A stretch of 64,000 nucleotides of DNA from Mytilinidion resinicola (lineage: Eukaryota; Ascomycota; Dothideomycetes; Mytilinidiales; Mytilinidiaceae). Made by a program: the position numbers and the translations under genes. Positions 9,676 through 21,200 of the stretch are shown here, piece after piece. Every line of letters starts with the position of its first letter. Position 1 is the stretch's first letter. The stretch covers positions 844,471 to 908,470 of the forward strand of contig NW_022985448.1 of NCBI RefSeq assembly GCF_010093595.1, read 5' to 3'. The notes beneath the pieces are model-generated. The model saw nothing but the letters and a program-made list of their open reading frames with translations. It was not told the origin of the DNA and ran no database searches.

Positions 9676-11142
9676 CCATTTCCTTGGTTATGTCGGGGTT
9701 TCCGGGCTGACAACCTGCTTTCATCATGGAGCGTATCATATGTACTTGTATTGTACTCACCTGGAGTAGCTTTGTACAGGGCTGGCGTGGGTCGAGCCTC
9801 TATGGGACGGTCTGTGGGTTATCTCGGCGTTGCGGTGTGTCCGAAAAATCATGCAAGGTGTTGGCGGTAGCAACAATCACTGTGAGTATGGAGAGTTCAG
9901 GTGTATAACAAGCTTTCAAAAGTGTATTCCCTCAGATGATCACGGCATTCCTAGAGCAGAAGTACGTGCCGTAATTATGCAGTTCGAAGAGCCTTTTAAA
10001 GTTAGATCCTTCGCGCGGGTCGAAGGATTTCTGTGGGCTGCCCAGATATCAAGCTCGAACGGGGATGTGCCGAACCGATCCGTCGAAGGATGAAAGAAAG
10101 GTTATTTGCTCTACCCATGCTAAGGGTGGGGTTTGCAGAGCAAGATGCTATATGCCACCATAGTATTCCGGAGATACTTCTTGCATTACGTTTCGCGCCG
10201 CCTTGCACCGCCTCTAGACGCAGTATTGATGCCCAGTAACTCTGACACGAGCGAAACATTAGGCAGGCTCGCTACTAGAAATATGACCTCGAGGCGAAGT
10301 AAATAGAGGTTGAGCCAAGTTCAAACGGATCGGCGCACTTATTTTAAAGAAGTCTGACTTCTGTTACTGGGTTGCAGTGATTCCATACTCTTGGATGCAC
10401 AGACTTCTCCTGAATCTGTACTCTGTACTGAGTTCCCAGAGATAGAGTGCAGCATAGTATTGTCGTGCCACAAACCCGACTTGGGAGTACCATCACTCTT
10501 GGTACGCTAGAACTATGGCCTTAGATGAATGGAAGGATGGAAGCTTCCGCATGAAGATCTTCTCTCGGTGGCGAGTTTCCTAATTCGCCGCATGCCGCTC
10601 CACCGCAATCTCACGAAATGGAGCTCTGGTAGCGACAATGGCAGTGCTGGATGAGGATGAATGTGTGTGGCTCTCAGCCGCCTGGTGGCCTGCAGCGCTA
10701 TGCCCGAAGAGGCACCTCGTTGTCGTCTTTGCGCTTGGCCGTGTCGTCGGCCTCAGAGTTCCACAGCCTCCTGTCCCCCGCCGCACCCACAGCCCGGCTC
10801 ATCACGTCCATGCGGAAGGTGACCGCCAGGCACAGCGGCGGATGATCGCTGCTGTGATAGGCAGTTCTGCATTACCTTCGCAGGGACAATGCCATTACTG
10901 GGACCGAAACATGGCGCTGACTGGGCCACCGCAAGAAACCCTACTAACAGCATCTTGGACGGAGCACTTGCGTTCTGACTTTCCAGCATATATAGGCCCG
11001 ATGGCCCGCCATGCGGCTCTTCTCTGTGCGTCTCCCATTTCCACGTCCTCTCTTCTCCCAGTCTCGAGGGTTGAGCAGGTTGGTCGAGTCTGTCGTTCAC
11101 GACTAGTTTCAGCATTTCTGAAGTCTTTCGTTCATTTTCACA
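9676..11142. other. Intergenic region; promoter of the S28 peptidase
   Basis: No convincing gene. Overlapping ORFs at 10638-11231 (plus) and 10753-11115 (minus) have no motif, and the first runs into the peptidase start region. A TATA-like TATATAG at 10989-10995 lies 150 bp before the peptidase ATG and is the likely core promoter. A C/T-rich leader follows it. Confidence 0.5.
10989..10995 (+). promoter_or_regulatory. TATA-like box of the S28 peptidase gene
   Basis: TATATAG, 148 bp upstream of the ATG at 11143, followed by a pyrimidine-rich leader. The placement fits, but no transcription start can be shown from sequence. Confidence 0.45.
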
Positions 11143-12947
11143 ATGCCCTCCATCCGTTCAATATGTCTGTTCTCCATATCTCTTTTCCAGAGCATGCGCG
11201 TCGCCGCTCTAGGCGGTGGGTTGAGCAATAGGTTGCAGCACATGGCCGATATGGGCCTTTTACCAGACGGCACTCCGATGCGGCTACCCGACGACACTAT
11301 CAAGGCCGCCGTGACTACACCTACAGCTGCTGCCGAAACTATTGTCGAAGAATACGTCGACCTACCCTTGGACCACTTTAATTCCGGTTACGGCTCACTC
11401 AAGACGTTCAAAAACCGTTTCTGGGTTGCCGAGTCTGGGTACAAGCCGGGCGGACCTGTGTTTATCTACGATGTTGGCGAGGCGGATGCAGAGAGCAGTG
11501 CGCTGTTCAGGCTTCAGGATCCGAGTTCGTTCTTCAAGCAGATTGTGGACTCGTACGGCGGCATCGGCATAGCCTGGGAGCATCGCTACTATGGCAAATC
11601 GGCCCCCGTGACGATCGATCTAGACACGAAGCCCGAAGATTTCACGTACCTCACTGCCGAGCAAGCTCTGGCCGACATCCCAGCCTTCGCCAAGCAGTTC
11701 AAGAGAGCAGATATCAACGCCACACTCACCCCAGACAAAACGCCCTGGATCTTCGTCGGGGGATCGTATCCCGGTATGCGTGCTGCTTTCGTGCGCAAGT
11801 TCTACCCAGAGACCATATACGCTTCCTACGCGTCATCCGCACCTGTAGAGGCTAGGAACGACATGTCCGTCTATTTCGAGCCAGTCTGGCGTGGCATGAA
11901 CGCGTACGGCTGGGGAAATTGCACTCAAGACATCAAAGCTGCCATCAACTACATGGACAATGTGATGGAGAAGCCATCAGCCTCAGCAGCACTCAAAGAG
12001 AAGTTCCTCGGCCTCGGTGCAGGGAACAACTCGAATCCAACTTTCGCCGACGCTCTCTCCACCCCCTTCTATCTCTGGCAGTCCTACGGCGTGGAAGGAG
12101 GCACGACAGGTCTCAGATCTTTCTGCGACTGGATCGAGTCTGACCCAACAACGAATGCGACTGCCCCCGCGGCGGGATGGGCTGCCAGCAAAGGCGCTAA
12201 TTACACCGTCGCCCGCTGGGCTTCCTTCCCTCCGTTTGTGGAGATGGTCAACTCTTATATGACGACGAATTGCTCCGGGTCAGCGACCGAGGAGGGTGAT
12301 TGCAACCTTGATCTCCGCTTCACGGATCCTGCCTCCATCTCGTGGACCTGGCAGTATTGCACTCAGTGGGGTAAGTTGAAGCCTCTTGATACTCGCGTTA
12401 TTTCATTCACTGCCTTTACTACTCGATCTTGCATTACTCCCATTACTCCCATTACTCCCATTACTCCCATTACTCCCAATAAAACTAACCACCACTTTCT
12501 CCAGGCTTCCTCCAATCCGCCAACCTGGGCGCCCACCAACTCGTCTCCAAATTCAACTCCCTCACCCACCAGCGCGACATCTGCCACCGCCAATTCCCCA
12601 ACTTCCCGCGCACGCTCCTGCCCGAATGGCCCGCCGTGGCCAGGACCAACGCGCACTTTGGCGGCTGGAGCATCCGCCCCTCAAACGTCTACTGGTCCGG
12701 CGGCGAGTTCGACCCCTGGCGGACCCTCTCCCCTTTGTCCGCGGAGAGCTTCGCGCCGCACCCCGCGACGTTCCAGACGCCGCCGAAGTGTGGCGAGAGC
12801 ACGACGGCGGAGACGATCTTTGGGTATGTGATGAAGGGCGCGGAGCACTGTTTTGATTTTCGCACGACGTTTGCGCCGGGGAGTGTGAGTCGGGCGTATT
12901 TTACGGCGGCGTTGAGTGGGTGGTTGAAGTGTTATAGTCCGAAATAA
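11143..12947 (+). CDS. Secreted serine carboxypeptidase, S28 family
   Basis: Two exons: 11143-12370 and 12505-12947, with a 134-nt intron in phase 1 (splice joins TQWG to FLQSANLG). The product is 556 residues, normal for fungal S28 enzymes (PF05577; prolyl/Pro-Xaa carboxypeptidase type). A signal peptide is visible in the first ~22 residues. The catalytic residues expected for the family are present: Ser208 in GGSYPG, Asp479 in GGEFDPW and His524 in GAEHCFD. The segment IAWEHRYYGKSAP is strongly conserved in the family. Several N-x-S/T sequons suggest a glycosylated extracellular enzyme that releases residues next to proline, useful in acidic protein digestion. If the intron is retained the frame stays open to 12831 but loses Asp and His, so that read-through would be inactive. 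Confidence 0.93.
12433..12477 (+). repeat. 9-bp minisatellite (ATTACTCCC)5 inside the S28 intron
   Basis: Five exact tandem copies within the single intron. In the unspliced frame each copy reads Ile-Thr-Pro. It accounts for about a third of the 134-nt intron, which is long for this window. Confidence 0.9.
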
Positions 12948-13742
12948 GTGGTGTATGGGAGATAGGGGAGAGGGGGAGACACATATGCTAAAAGAATCTA
13001 TCAATAATTCAACTTTAGAAATTAAAACTTGCCTAAAGCCCCCGCCGCGAGGTAAAGGTCAAAAGACCTGAGTCTATCCCAGAAGACGTTCTCTATCATT
13101 CAAATCATACTACGAATACATGGAGCGTTTTGCTGGGATGCTCAAATCTGTCGACTGCTCGGACCACATGATGCTCGAGTTCAAAGATAATGGAAGCTAA
13201 GCTTGCGCGCAGCGAGTTTATCAATCGCTCAAAAGGCGGGACTTCCGTCCAAACCGGGAGTGTGAAAATGCCATGAGACATCACAAGCGGTGGCAGAAAA
13301 GTGTGCGGATATCTGTGACGAGACACAGCATCTGTTCCCTTTGCTCAACCACGCGATTATCGCCCAAATAGGACTAGCGCCGCGGTACTGTCTCCGACAA
13401 CTTTTGTTCTTTCCCGCCATTTCTTCTTCACCTCTCCTCTTCACTTCATCCTCCACACACCAGCACTTCTTGGCGAAGTCGTTCACCAAGCGTCCTGATC
13501 TCATTTTCCAGAGGTGCAGCCAGCTTCGGCACGGGCAGGCTGTGGAGCGTACCGCTTAGCATTAGACAAGCACTCTCTCTGGGCTTGTGTACACCTGCCT
13601 AGCACCGCTTGAGGTCCACTAGTACGTTACCAAACTGTAAAATGACAACTTCGACAAGGCTAATACCTTTTCAGGCCACCTCAGACCGTTGTCGGACTGC
13701 CACTTTATGTTCAACGGAGCCTGGCTCGACCAGTAATTCACT
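12948..13742. other. Intergenic region between S28 peptidase and F-box-like gene
   Basis: 795 bp. Small ORFs on both strands have no recognisable features. The last ~350 bp (C/T-rich at 13400-13450) probably hold the promoter of the next gene. Nothing else seen. Confidence 0.4.
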
Positions 13743-15167
13743 ATGGTGTTTCGCTTTCCCGACCTGCCTCGCGAGCTTCGCGACCGTATTTACGGCTACG
13801 CTCTCGTTTATGAAGCCATTGATATCAACGTGCAGATCTGCGAGTCAGATAAGCCGGTGCCCAAAGACCATTACACGGGAAATCCTAGGAAAATCAAATG
13901 TGCCCAAGCCCCGTCTCGCAGCTCGTTTGCTGTTCGAGTTCGCCCGGAAACAGATGCGGATAGGCTGAAGCGGTTGTCGCGACGAAGGCCGTTCTTTGAC
14001 AGAGAATGCCGTATTCACAAGCATGAGCTACTGACATATGTTCAAAAGGCGGATTCGATGGCTTGCGAAAAGGGCTGCCATGGCGAGAAGCATGACAGGG
14101 ATCCTTGTGGGCAGTGTGAAAAGTGCAAGGAGATGCGCGAGGAGCGGAGCACGAGTGGAAATCCCGATTCTGATAAATGTTGTCGGGAATGCAAGCCTGG
14201 GGTCCAACTTAGCTTGCTTTCCGTCTCAAAGCAGGTGTATCAAGAAGCCGCCGAAATCTTCTACAGGCGAAACAAGTTCTTCTTCAGCGATAACCTAACC
14301 GGCTGGCCTGATTCAGCCTGTCTGGCATTCTTGCATGATCATCCGACCTGGGCTTTGGAGAGAATCCGAGGACTCGGGTTACGCATTAACACAACACATT
14401 GCAGTTGCCATCTTCCTATTTCCGAGAATTGGTCGTTGTTGGTATCGAAGATCCGGAATTTGCAATTGGACCATCTGGATTTCAGTGCAAGGGCATACTT
14501 TGACGAGGATGATTATGTCGAAATTGACACGGCATTTGAGCATTCTAATGAAATACTTTCCTCTGATTGGATATTGGAGTTGCCTAGCGATGAAACCCAT
14601 TGGGAGGAAGGGCACTGGAATCCCCCACCCGACTGGATCGCCGAAATACTGGGTTCCGGCATCAAAGTCAAGAGGCTGGGTTTAAAGATGCAGGTGGACC
14701 GGCCGTCTGGAGTGGAATGGTACTTGAAAAATTACAAAAACGGCGAGGATGATGGGACGCTTTCGAACTTGAGGCAGCTAGTGATAAAGTTGAGGCAGAC
14801 CTTGTTGAAGAATGGAGAGCTGCTAGGTGAAACGGGGCTGAGGATTCTGAAGTTCTGTCCGCACAAAGAGTGGCCATACATGAACGCCTTCAAATGCTTT
14901 AGCGACGATAAAGGAACGAGCCTCTCATTTCGAATTCTTGGCGACGATGACTGGGATGGGTCAGAAGAATGGGTCCCTTGGTCAGATGGCCTGGAAGAAA
15001 GTGCTGCGGATGCCCCCTTACTGACAACTGGCCTGGAGTTCGAGATGTTGTGGGCTGAGCACGAGGCCGCAAACAAGATCACTTCCAATACTGCTTACTG
15101 GCCGGGCTGGAATACAGGCGTCGGTCGTTGGGTGGGCATGAACGGTGGCGATGCCGATTGGAGTTGA
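13743..15167 (+). CDS. F-box-like (PRELRDxIY) protein with a Cys-rich insert
   Basis: One uninterrupted exon of 474 residues. The N-terminus, FPDLPRELRDRIYGYAL, matches the short F-box/2EXR-like motif that opens a very large family of fungal proteins of unknown function. The second family block, LLSVSKQVYQEAAEIFYRRN, also fits. Between them, at about residues 95-160, is a charged Cys-rich insert: CEKGC, then CGQCEKC, then CCREC, spaced like a zinc-binding segment. The rest is acidic with leucine-rich stretches and no catalytic motif. A role in substrate recruitment to SCF ubiquitin ligases is possible if the motif binds Skp1, but many members never were tested. The start is the first ATG, directly before the motif. 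Confidence 0.8.
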   Translation: MVFRFPDLPRELRDRIYGYALVYEAIDINVQICESDKPVPKDHYTGNPRKIKCAQAPSRSSFAVRVRPETDADRLKRLSRRRPFFDRECRIHKHELLTYVQKADSMACEKGCHGEKHDRDPCGQCEKCKEMREERSTSGNPDSDKCCRECKPGVQLSLLSVSKQVYQEAAEIFYRRNKFFFSDNLTGWPDSACLAFLHDHPTWALERIRGLGLRINTTHCSCHLPISENWSLLVSKIRNLQLDHLDFSARAYFDEDDYVEIDTAFEHSNEILSSDWILELPSDETHWEEGHWNPPPDWIAEILGSGIKVKRLGLKMQVDRPSGVEWYLKNYKNGEDDGTLSNLRQLVIKLRQTLLKNGELLGETGLRILKFCPHKEWPYMNAFKCFSDDKGTSLSFRILGDDDWDGSEEWVPWSDGLEESAADAPLLTTGLEFEMLWAEHEAANKITSNTAYWPGWNTGVGRWVGMNGGDADWS

Positions 15168-15962
15168 ACTCAGTCCACTCGTTCACCGCTGCATGAGGAG
15201 CCTCATGGCATTTTCATTATTCCGAATGAGGGACAAGGCTCAGCATTTTGGAAGATTAGTACACTTGGGAGGCTACTCCAAACAGCGTCAGCAGGTTTGC
15301 GCAAAGTGGAAGTCTATCCCAAGGCACTGTACACACCCAGAGATATCACACTGGTTTTTGGAGCTCAACTGAAATGAACGAACGGGGTAAATTTCCCCCT
15401 GTCTACAATCCACCACCCCAAACTCTCACCCCCTCACCCCCTCACCCCCTCAACCCCAAGACCAAAAATAAAGAGAGCGAAAAGAAGAAAAAGATACACC
15501 AAATCCCAATACTCCATCAAAATAAACAAGGTTGAACCATCCAACCCAATCCAAGACCCCTTCATTACACCGGTGACGCACCCAGAGAGTACTCCCCTCA
15601 TGTCATGAAACGAATATGTAAAACCCAAGAAATCCCATGCGCCAACGTCTCGTCCTTTCGTTATATCAAACGACGTAACAGCGGCGAACCTGAAGCGCGT
15701 TAAGCGCTATCCGTGTCCAAACAATGCAAAACCTTGGGCCATCGCCTCACCCGACCCCCAAGCCTCGCTGAAACGCCAAGCCCTCCACCAAGCCCCTCAC
15801 CCCCTGTCCATCATCCGGCTTCACATCCCCATCCTCGACATCACTCGTCCAAAATCCCAGTCTCTCGTCATCGTTTCACCCTCCCTCTTCTCCGTTCCGT
15901 TGCGTTCATGTCAGTACGCCTCATATCACCTCCTAAATCAAACTCTCGCTCACGTGACCTTT
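15168..15962. other. Intergenic region between convergent genes, with CTCACCCC repeats
   Basis: 795 bp between the stop codons of the F-box-like gene and the small minus-strand ORF. It carries three exact CTCACCCC units plus one variant at 15425-15457. C-rich sequence continues to about 15960. No gene seen. Confidence 0.5.
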
Positions 15963-16325
15963 TCACACCCGCCCGTCCAAGACCTCGAAAATCCCGCCCA
16001 TCCCCCGCGCCTCCCCGTGCGGCCGCGGCTCCAGCATGTCCAGCTCGACGCCGAAGCTGCGCCGCTCCTCCTCCATCTCGAGGTCGAGGCTGCTGGGCTT
16101 GCGGCGCAGCAGCAGCAGCGCGCGCAGCGACGACGCGGTCGAGGAGGCGGAGAAGTGCGAGTCTGGGGACGAGGTGCGGGTCAGAGGGGAGGTGGTGCGG
16201 GTGCTCGAAGTAGAGGAGGCGGAGAGGGGCTCGCGGGGGCGGGGCTCGCGGGTGGGCGAGAAGGCGGTGCGCAGGCGGCGGAGGGAGGGGGTGCGGAGGG
16301 GTTGGAAGCGGGTGTGGGTGCGCAT
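15963..16325 (-). CDS. Small Ser/Arg-rich hypothetical protein
   Basis: Single-exon ORF of 120 residues. I do not recognise the family with certainty. The N-terminal two thirds are rich in Arg, Ser, Thr and Pro. The C-terminal third reads like a conserved core: SSLDLEMEEERRSFGVELD, then MLEPRP, then GMGGIFEVLDG at the end. The sequence upstream on the minus strand is strongly pyrimidine-rich, as expected for a fungal leader. Competing frames are also open here because the DNA is GC-rich, so this call rests on the acidic C-terminal core and the promoter context. Probably soluble; no membrane segment. Confidence 0.5.
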   Translation of the reverse strand: MRTHTRFQPLRTPSLRRLRTAFSPTREPRPREPLSASSTSSTRTTSPLTRTSSPDSHFSASSTASSLRALLLLRRKPSSLDLEMEEERRSFGVELDMLEPRPHGEARGMGGIFEVLDGRV

Positions 16326-18261
16326 GTTGGCGGTGGATTATCGTGTGGGTGGTTGAAGGAGTGGTTAGGTAGGTGGTGGGTAGACGGTGCTACTTCTTTC
16401 TTTTCTTGCTTGCTTGTAGAAGGGATGGGTGGACTGGTGGGGGGATGCACAACAGATATATCGGAGCTGATAGCGTAGTTTCAGCGATTTGAGGCAGCGG
16501 TAGCGGCTGTTGTTTGTATATCCGGCCGGGGCTTCGTGGAAGTGGAACTGAGCGAGGGCAAGCGCGACGCAGGTCCAGCTGTCCGCGGTAGGTGTGGTGT
16601 GGTGTTGAAGAATGTGGGCAGCGAGCGTGTGGCTGTTCGTGTGGAACGTCGATCCGATCTTGAAGGTCAACCCAGCAACGACGGAACGGGAGCGAGCTTC
16701 TCAGAAGTCTAGGCTTTGTTCGTGTAGAAAAAAGAGTGGTAGAGAAGCGTGAGAAGAGCAAGAGAAGGGGGACAGAGAAGGGAGCAGAGAGCGAGAGTCA
16801 GGTAGTAAAGATATTAAAGTACCACTCAGCCACGCTTCCTCAAGAATGAAGGGATGGAGTCAAGCCGGAGGATCGCAGGAACCAGCACAGCTGCAATATC
16901 AATCTCTCAATCAAATCGCAACCTAGGAGCTAGGAGTGGCCGCCAGGAACGAGCGACTCAGCCGGGCTTATATGAAATACCTCCCCAACCACCCACCCAC
17001 CCTCACCAAACCACGTCGATACTGTCTCCTGTCTCCCTGGGCTGGGCGTGTCACACGCCCGTTAAAGCGAGGGAAAACCAGACCAGACACGCTTGGCCCG
17101 CCTTCTGACGTGCGGCCTGTGTCGTCCTGTCGTGTGCGCCGCGAGCAAAGCACCACAGCCGTCCCGAGCAATCCCAGCAGCCTTGAGACGCCCGCGCCGC
17201 CCGCGTTCCAGCGCCCGTTTCACCATAGCGCAGGCGGACGAGCCCCGACAGCACACGCGCGAGAGCCCGGCCAGCCAGCCAGCAGCCAGCAGCCGGCACT
17301 GATTGACGGAGCGCGGCCGCGATCAGCAGTTCGCTGCAAGAGACGGGTAGCCGGCTGCGGGTTCCCATGGTGGCAGCCTGGGTTGGCCGAAACGGGACGC
17401 ATTTCAGGAGAGCATTCATGCTAGCGTTGTTGCGGTGGAACTGCCCGTGATAGTGACTGGAGGCACGTATCTAGGGGTGCTGCAGTTGCCATTCTAGCGG
17501 ACTATTTGGGGCGGGAGTGAAGACACCTGGCCGGAGACTGCGAGAGGGATGCTGAGACACGGCACTCTGCGTGCTGCTGGACGTCTTCTCCGTGGTATTC
17601 CGTAGGCTGCATAGACACATCACGCCAGATTCCGTTCGGACCATGGCAGCTATTTTCTGGAAAAGGCGTCCTCAAACACGCGTAGGCCGCGCACGTCCGG
17701 CTGCCGGCTCTCGGCTCCAGCTGCAAACCCGTGGATGGACGCCCTGGCGGCTTAGACGCGCCTCCAAGGGGCGACACGAGAGGCACACGTAGCAGCACAC
17801 ATTCTACCATCGAACGCACTTGTGCCTGTACAGGTAACATTCTAGCCCGTCAACGCCGTCGCTATGCTGCCAAAGACAAGTATCTACTCGCTCCACACCA
17901 GCCCGCCGCCCCCAAGCTCCAACACCGCCAATACGCGCAGGCCGCGCCCTCGTTCTTGTTGTACATGTACAAGACCATACATATATGCAAATGCCGACGC
18001 CCAAAACGCTCCAAGCCCATCCCGTGCGCCGCCACCCAGACATGCCCTTCTGCCCTACTTCCTCGTAGACACCAATGCAACCACGGGCAGCCCGTATGCA
18101 CGGCCGCTGTTTCCACGGCCCTTGCTCCTGCCCTCCGTTATCACGTTCCTCCACCCTGCGCAGCCCCAGCCCCCGGCGTAGATCATGCCCCATGGCCAAA
18201 CATCGGCCTCCGTAAAACACCATGCTGTGACAAAGGAAAGTGCTCGAGCAAACGGCCTGCC
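16326..18261. other. Long intergenic region 3' of CCH1
   Basis: 1.9 kb between the small ORF's start and the CCH1 stop. The part next to the small ORF (16326-16850) is purine-rich on plus, so pyrimidine-rich on minus. The rest is GC-rich with many overlapping ORFs on both strands (for example 17731-18504 plus and 17804-18316 minus) and no domain. I see nothing that supports a gene. Confidence 0.4.
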
Positions 18262-21200
18262 TCACCGTCCTGGCGGCCGTCGCAGCGTGAAACTGCGCCG
18301 AATGCTTTCGCCCCACGCCGAGTTGTCGAGCACCTCCAAAACGTCTTGTGCGCTGACGCTGCTGTTGGCCCTGCTGCGTGCTCCAGCTGGCCCGGGGTCG
18401 ACCTCGAGCGGACTTGGCGGCCGGCTGAGGGCGCTGGCGAACTGCCAGTCTGCTGGTCTGCTGTCTGCAGGAGCGTTGTATGGCGAGCCCGCTGGAGAGG
18501 TTGAGAATCCCGCTCGCGTTGGAGACGCGCTTGGCGAGACCTGGATTGAGTTTGCACGACTGCGCAGTGCCATGTCCGCTGGCGGCGACGGCGACGTGAG
18601 ATCACTGCCAGTTGCACGCCAGTCGTGGTCGAGTGGGGACAGGTCGACCGGTGAGAGCAACGGACTAATGCCAGGCGGATGTGCCCGTTGCGCGTTGGTA
18701 ATGTCCTCGTCATCGACGAAAATCTCCGGCACCGTGAACTGTGGCACTTGTGTCATGCGTCCTGAGTTCTTGATGTCTTGGGCGCGGCGGAACTTGCGAG
18801 CCCAGAAGAGTGTGTCAAAGAACCCTACGACTACGTTTCGTCGTACGGCCTCCTCTACACGCTGGAGGCGCGCTCGGCGACGAAGGAATTCTTCCAGTCT
18901 GGTGATGAACACGTTAGTCGGCTGTGCAAGCACATGTTGGGGACTTCGCTTACCTCAAGCTCTTGTTGTCGTTGATGACCTTGTAATGAGCCAGGATCAT
19001 GAGCAGTGCATTGAATGCAATGCCCTTGTCAGGATCGCTTGAGACAAGCACTTCTTCGTAGAACGTGTTCATGCGTGCCCTTCTCTTTCGGATTTCTACC
19101 TGTGGCAGCTCGGCTAGACGACGGTTGAGTTTGGCAAGGTCGATCTCAGGTGCTAGATCATGCCCTTCTACAGGGAGTCCAGATTGCCTCCTGGTTGTAC
19201 TGCAGTCCTCGATAAGTCGGCGAACGGTGAAGTCGCCATCGTAGATTCTCATCTCGAAGACACCAGACAGTTCCTGTAGATTTTGTTAGCTATTAAAAGG
19301 CATTGAGGTCTTCGACTTTGACGACTTACTCCCAAAAGCCTGGGAAAGACTTCTTTTGAGATGTAACCGCTTCCGTTCGGATCGAACTCAGCCCATGCCT
19401 GCTTGAATCGGCGAATCTCCTCTCGGCTGATGACCGAAAGACCGCTGCTTCTCTGATACACGTAACTGAAGCTCTCGTATATGAGCGAGACGAACAAATT
19501 GACGAAGATGTACATGCTCAGTATGTTCCAGGAAATGAACAGAGCTCTGGCCCATTCAGGGCTACCGCAATCACCGTCAAAGTACCGTTTCCCAGTAACG
19601 CAAAAAGGTGGCGTCACCCCAGCAAAGTCTTCCATGATTTGATTCCAACCTTCTCCAGTACTCATGCGGAACAGGAGGATAAGGGCCTTCGGAACATCTC
19701 TGAAATTGACGTTGCCAGTTTCGTTCGCGTTGAACCTCGTGAGCCCAAAGGTTTGAGTGAGAGCTATAGCGTAGACAAGGAAAAGAACAAACCATGTGGC
19801 AAGCAGGTTCATGATTGAGCTCAGACTGGCCGCCGCGGTCTTGAACAGCTGATCCAATTGGTTGTTTCGGGGTATCAAGAGTAGTGCAATAGACACTAAG
19901 CACAGCTTGTGGAGCTGTACATAGACCCATTGCTTGAAGTTGGATAATAGGAGAATAGAGGTGATGAATGTACCTGAAACCGCAAAGATGGAATAAATAT
20001 CCCACGAGCTCTTGCGGAACCTCTGCCAGGTCAAGCCTATGATGCGAATGATTATGTTGGCAATGTAAAGCAAAGTGAAAAAGAGGAAGATAAAGTCTAG
20101 ACCCGTTAGCGGAGATGCTCTTGAAGCTTGATGTGGACATACCTCGTGCTCGATCCCATCCAAACACGCCTGGATACCATTCTAAACAGAGAAGGATGAG
20201 ATGTAGTATCAGGAGGAAAGTAATGAATCTTTGCCAACGCCCAGTCTTTCGCACCGCTCGACGGTAGCACCACTCTTCCCACGTTTCTCGCCGTTTGTTG
20301 GATGATGGCCTTTTGGATGGCGATATTTGTCGTAGAAGCTTCCTCAATTCAAGCCATGAACGTTGATCTGTAGTGAGAAAGGCAACACCGGTCTGCTCCG
20401 TGTAATTTCGCATGAAGACAGAGACAAACAGTGTTAACACGAAGACAGCACCGAGGAGGTTGAAGACAACGAAGAAGAGGGCGTTTCCTTGGGAGGCGAA
20501 CGGTCGAGGCTGGGTAAAAACGCCGGTGATTCCTTCCGATGCCCACATTACATCAATCCATCCTTCTTGAGACACAATCTGGAAGAGTATGAAGAGTGAG
20601 TTTCCAAAGTTGTCAAAGTCGAAGTAGGAATTAGAGGCTTGACGAGGAGCTAGGACATTCCAATTGTATGGTGAACTGTCGTATTCTCCCACGCAATCTC
20701 GAAGATCGAAAATATTGGAGCCATCATCGTTACAGGCTTGCATCCTGCCGACGAACAGATTCAATCCGTAAAGTGCAAACGGAATGAGCAGGCTCAGGGA
20801 AACGAAGGCAGCCTGTCGTTTTGTTAGCGTCGATTGTGCACTCGCAGTAGAGGAAAGCTTACCGAGACGACTTTCCAACCCCCCCGGACGATAACCGAGT
20901 GGAAATGGTCCCTAGCACTGTCACTGACGTTGAGGAGCCTCAGGGCTCGCAGCGCTTTGAATGCGCCGACCGTTCGTGTTACCTGGCCCTCGCTATAAAA
21001 AGAAGTGCCAACATTAATCCAAAGCGTGATGAGCACGACGCCATCGATAAATCCCCATGAGCCTCGGAAGTAGGCGTTGGGGGTCCAGAAGAAGCCGTCG
21101 GCAATCACCTTGATGATGGCCTCGACGCTGAAGAAGATTGCAAACCCCATGTCCGTGAAGACAAACCAGTTCTTGACGCTGAATTTGTGAGTGAGGAAGT

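Noticed and set aside
10638..11231. 197-codon plus ORF before the S28 peptidase
   Set aside because: It overlaps the peptidase start and TATA-like box in another frame, has no motif, and competes with an open minus frame, as expected in GC-rich promoter DNA.
12371..12831. Extended 562-residue S28 frame through the intron
   Set aside because: It loses the Asp and His of the triad; the spliced form restores both and the conserved C-terminus.
17731..18504. 257-codon plus ORF overlapping the CCH1 3' end
   Set aside because: It overlaps the last CCH1 exon in antisense and has no features of its own.
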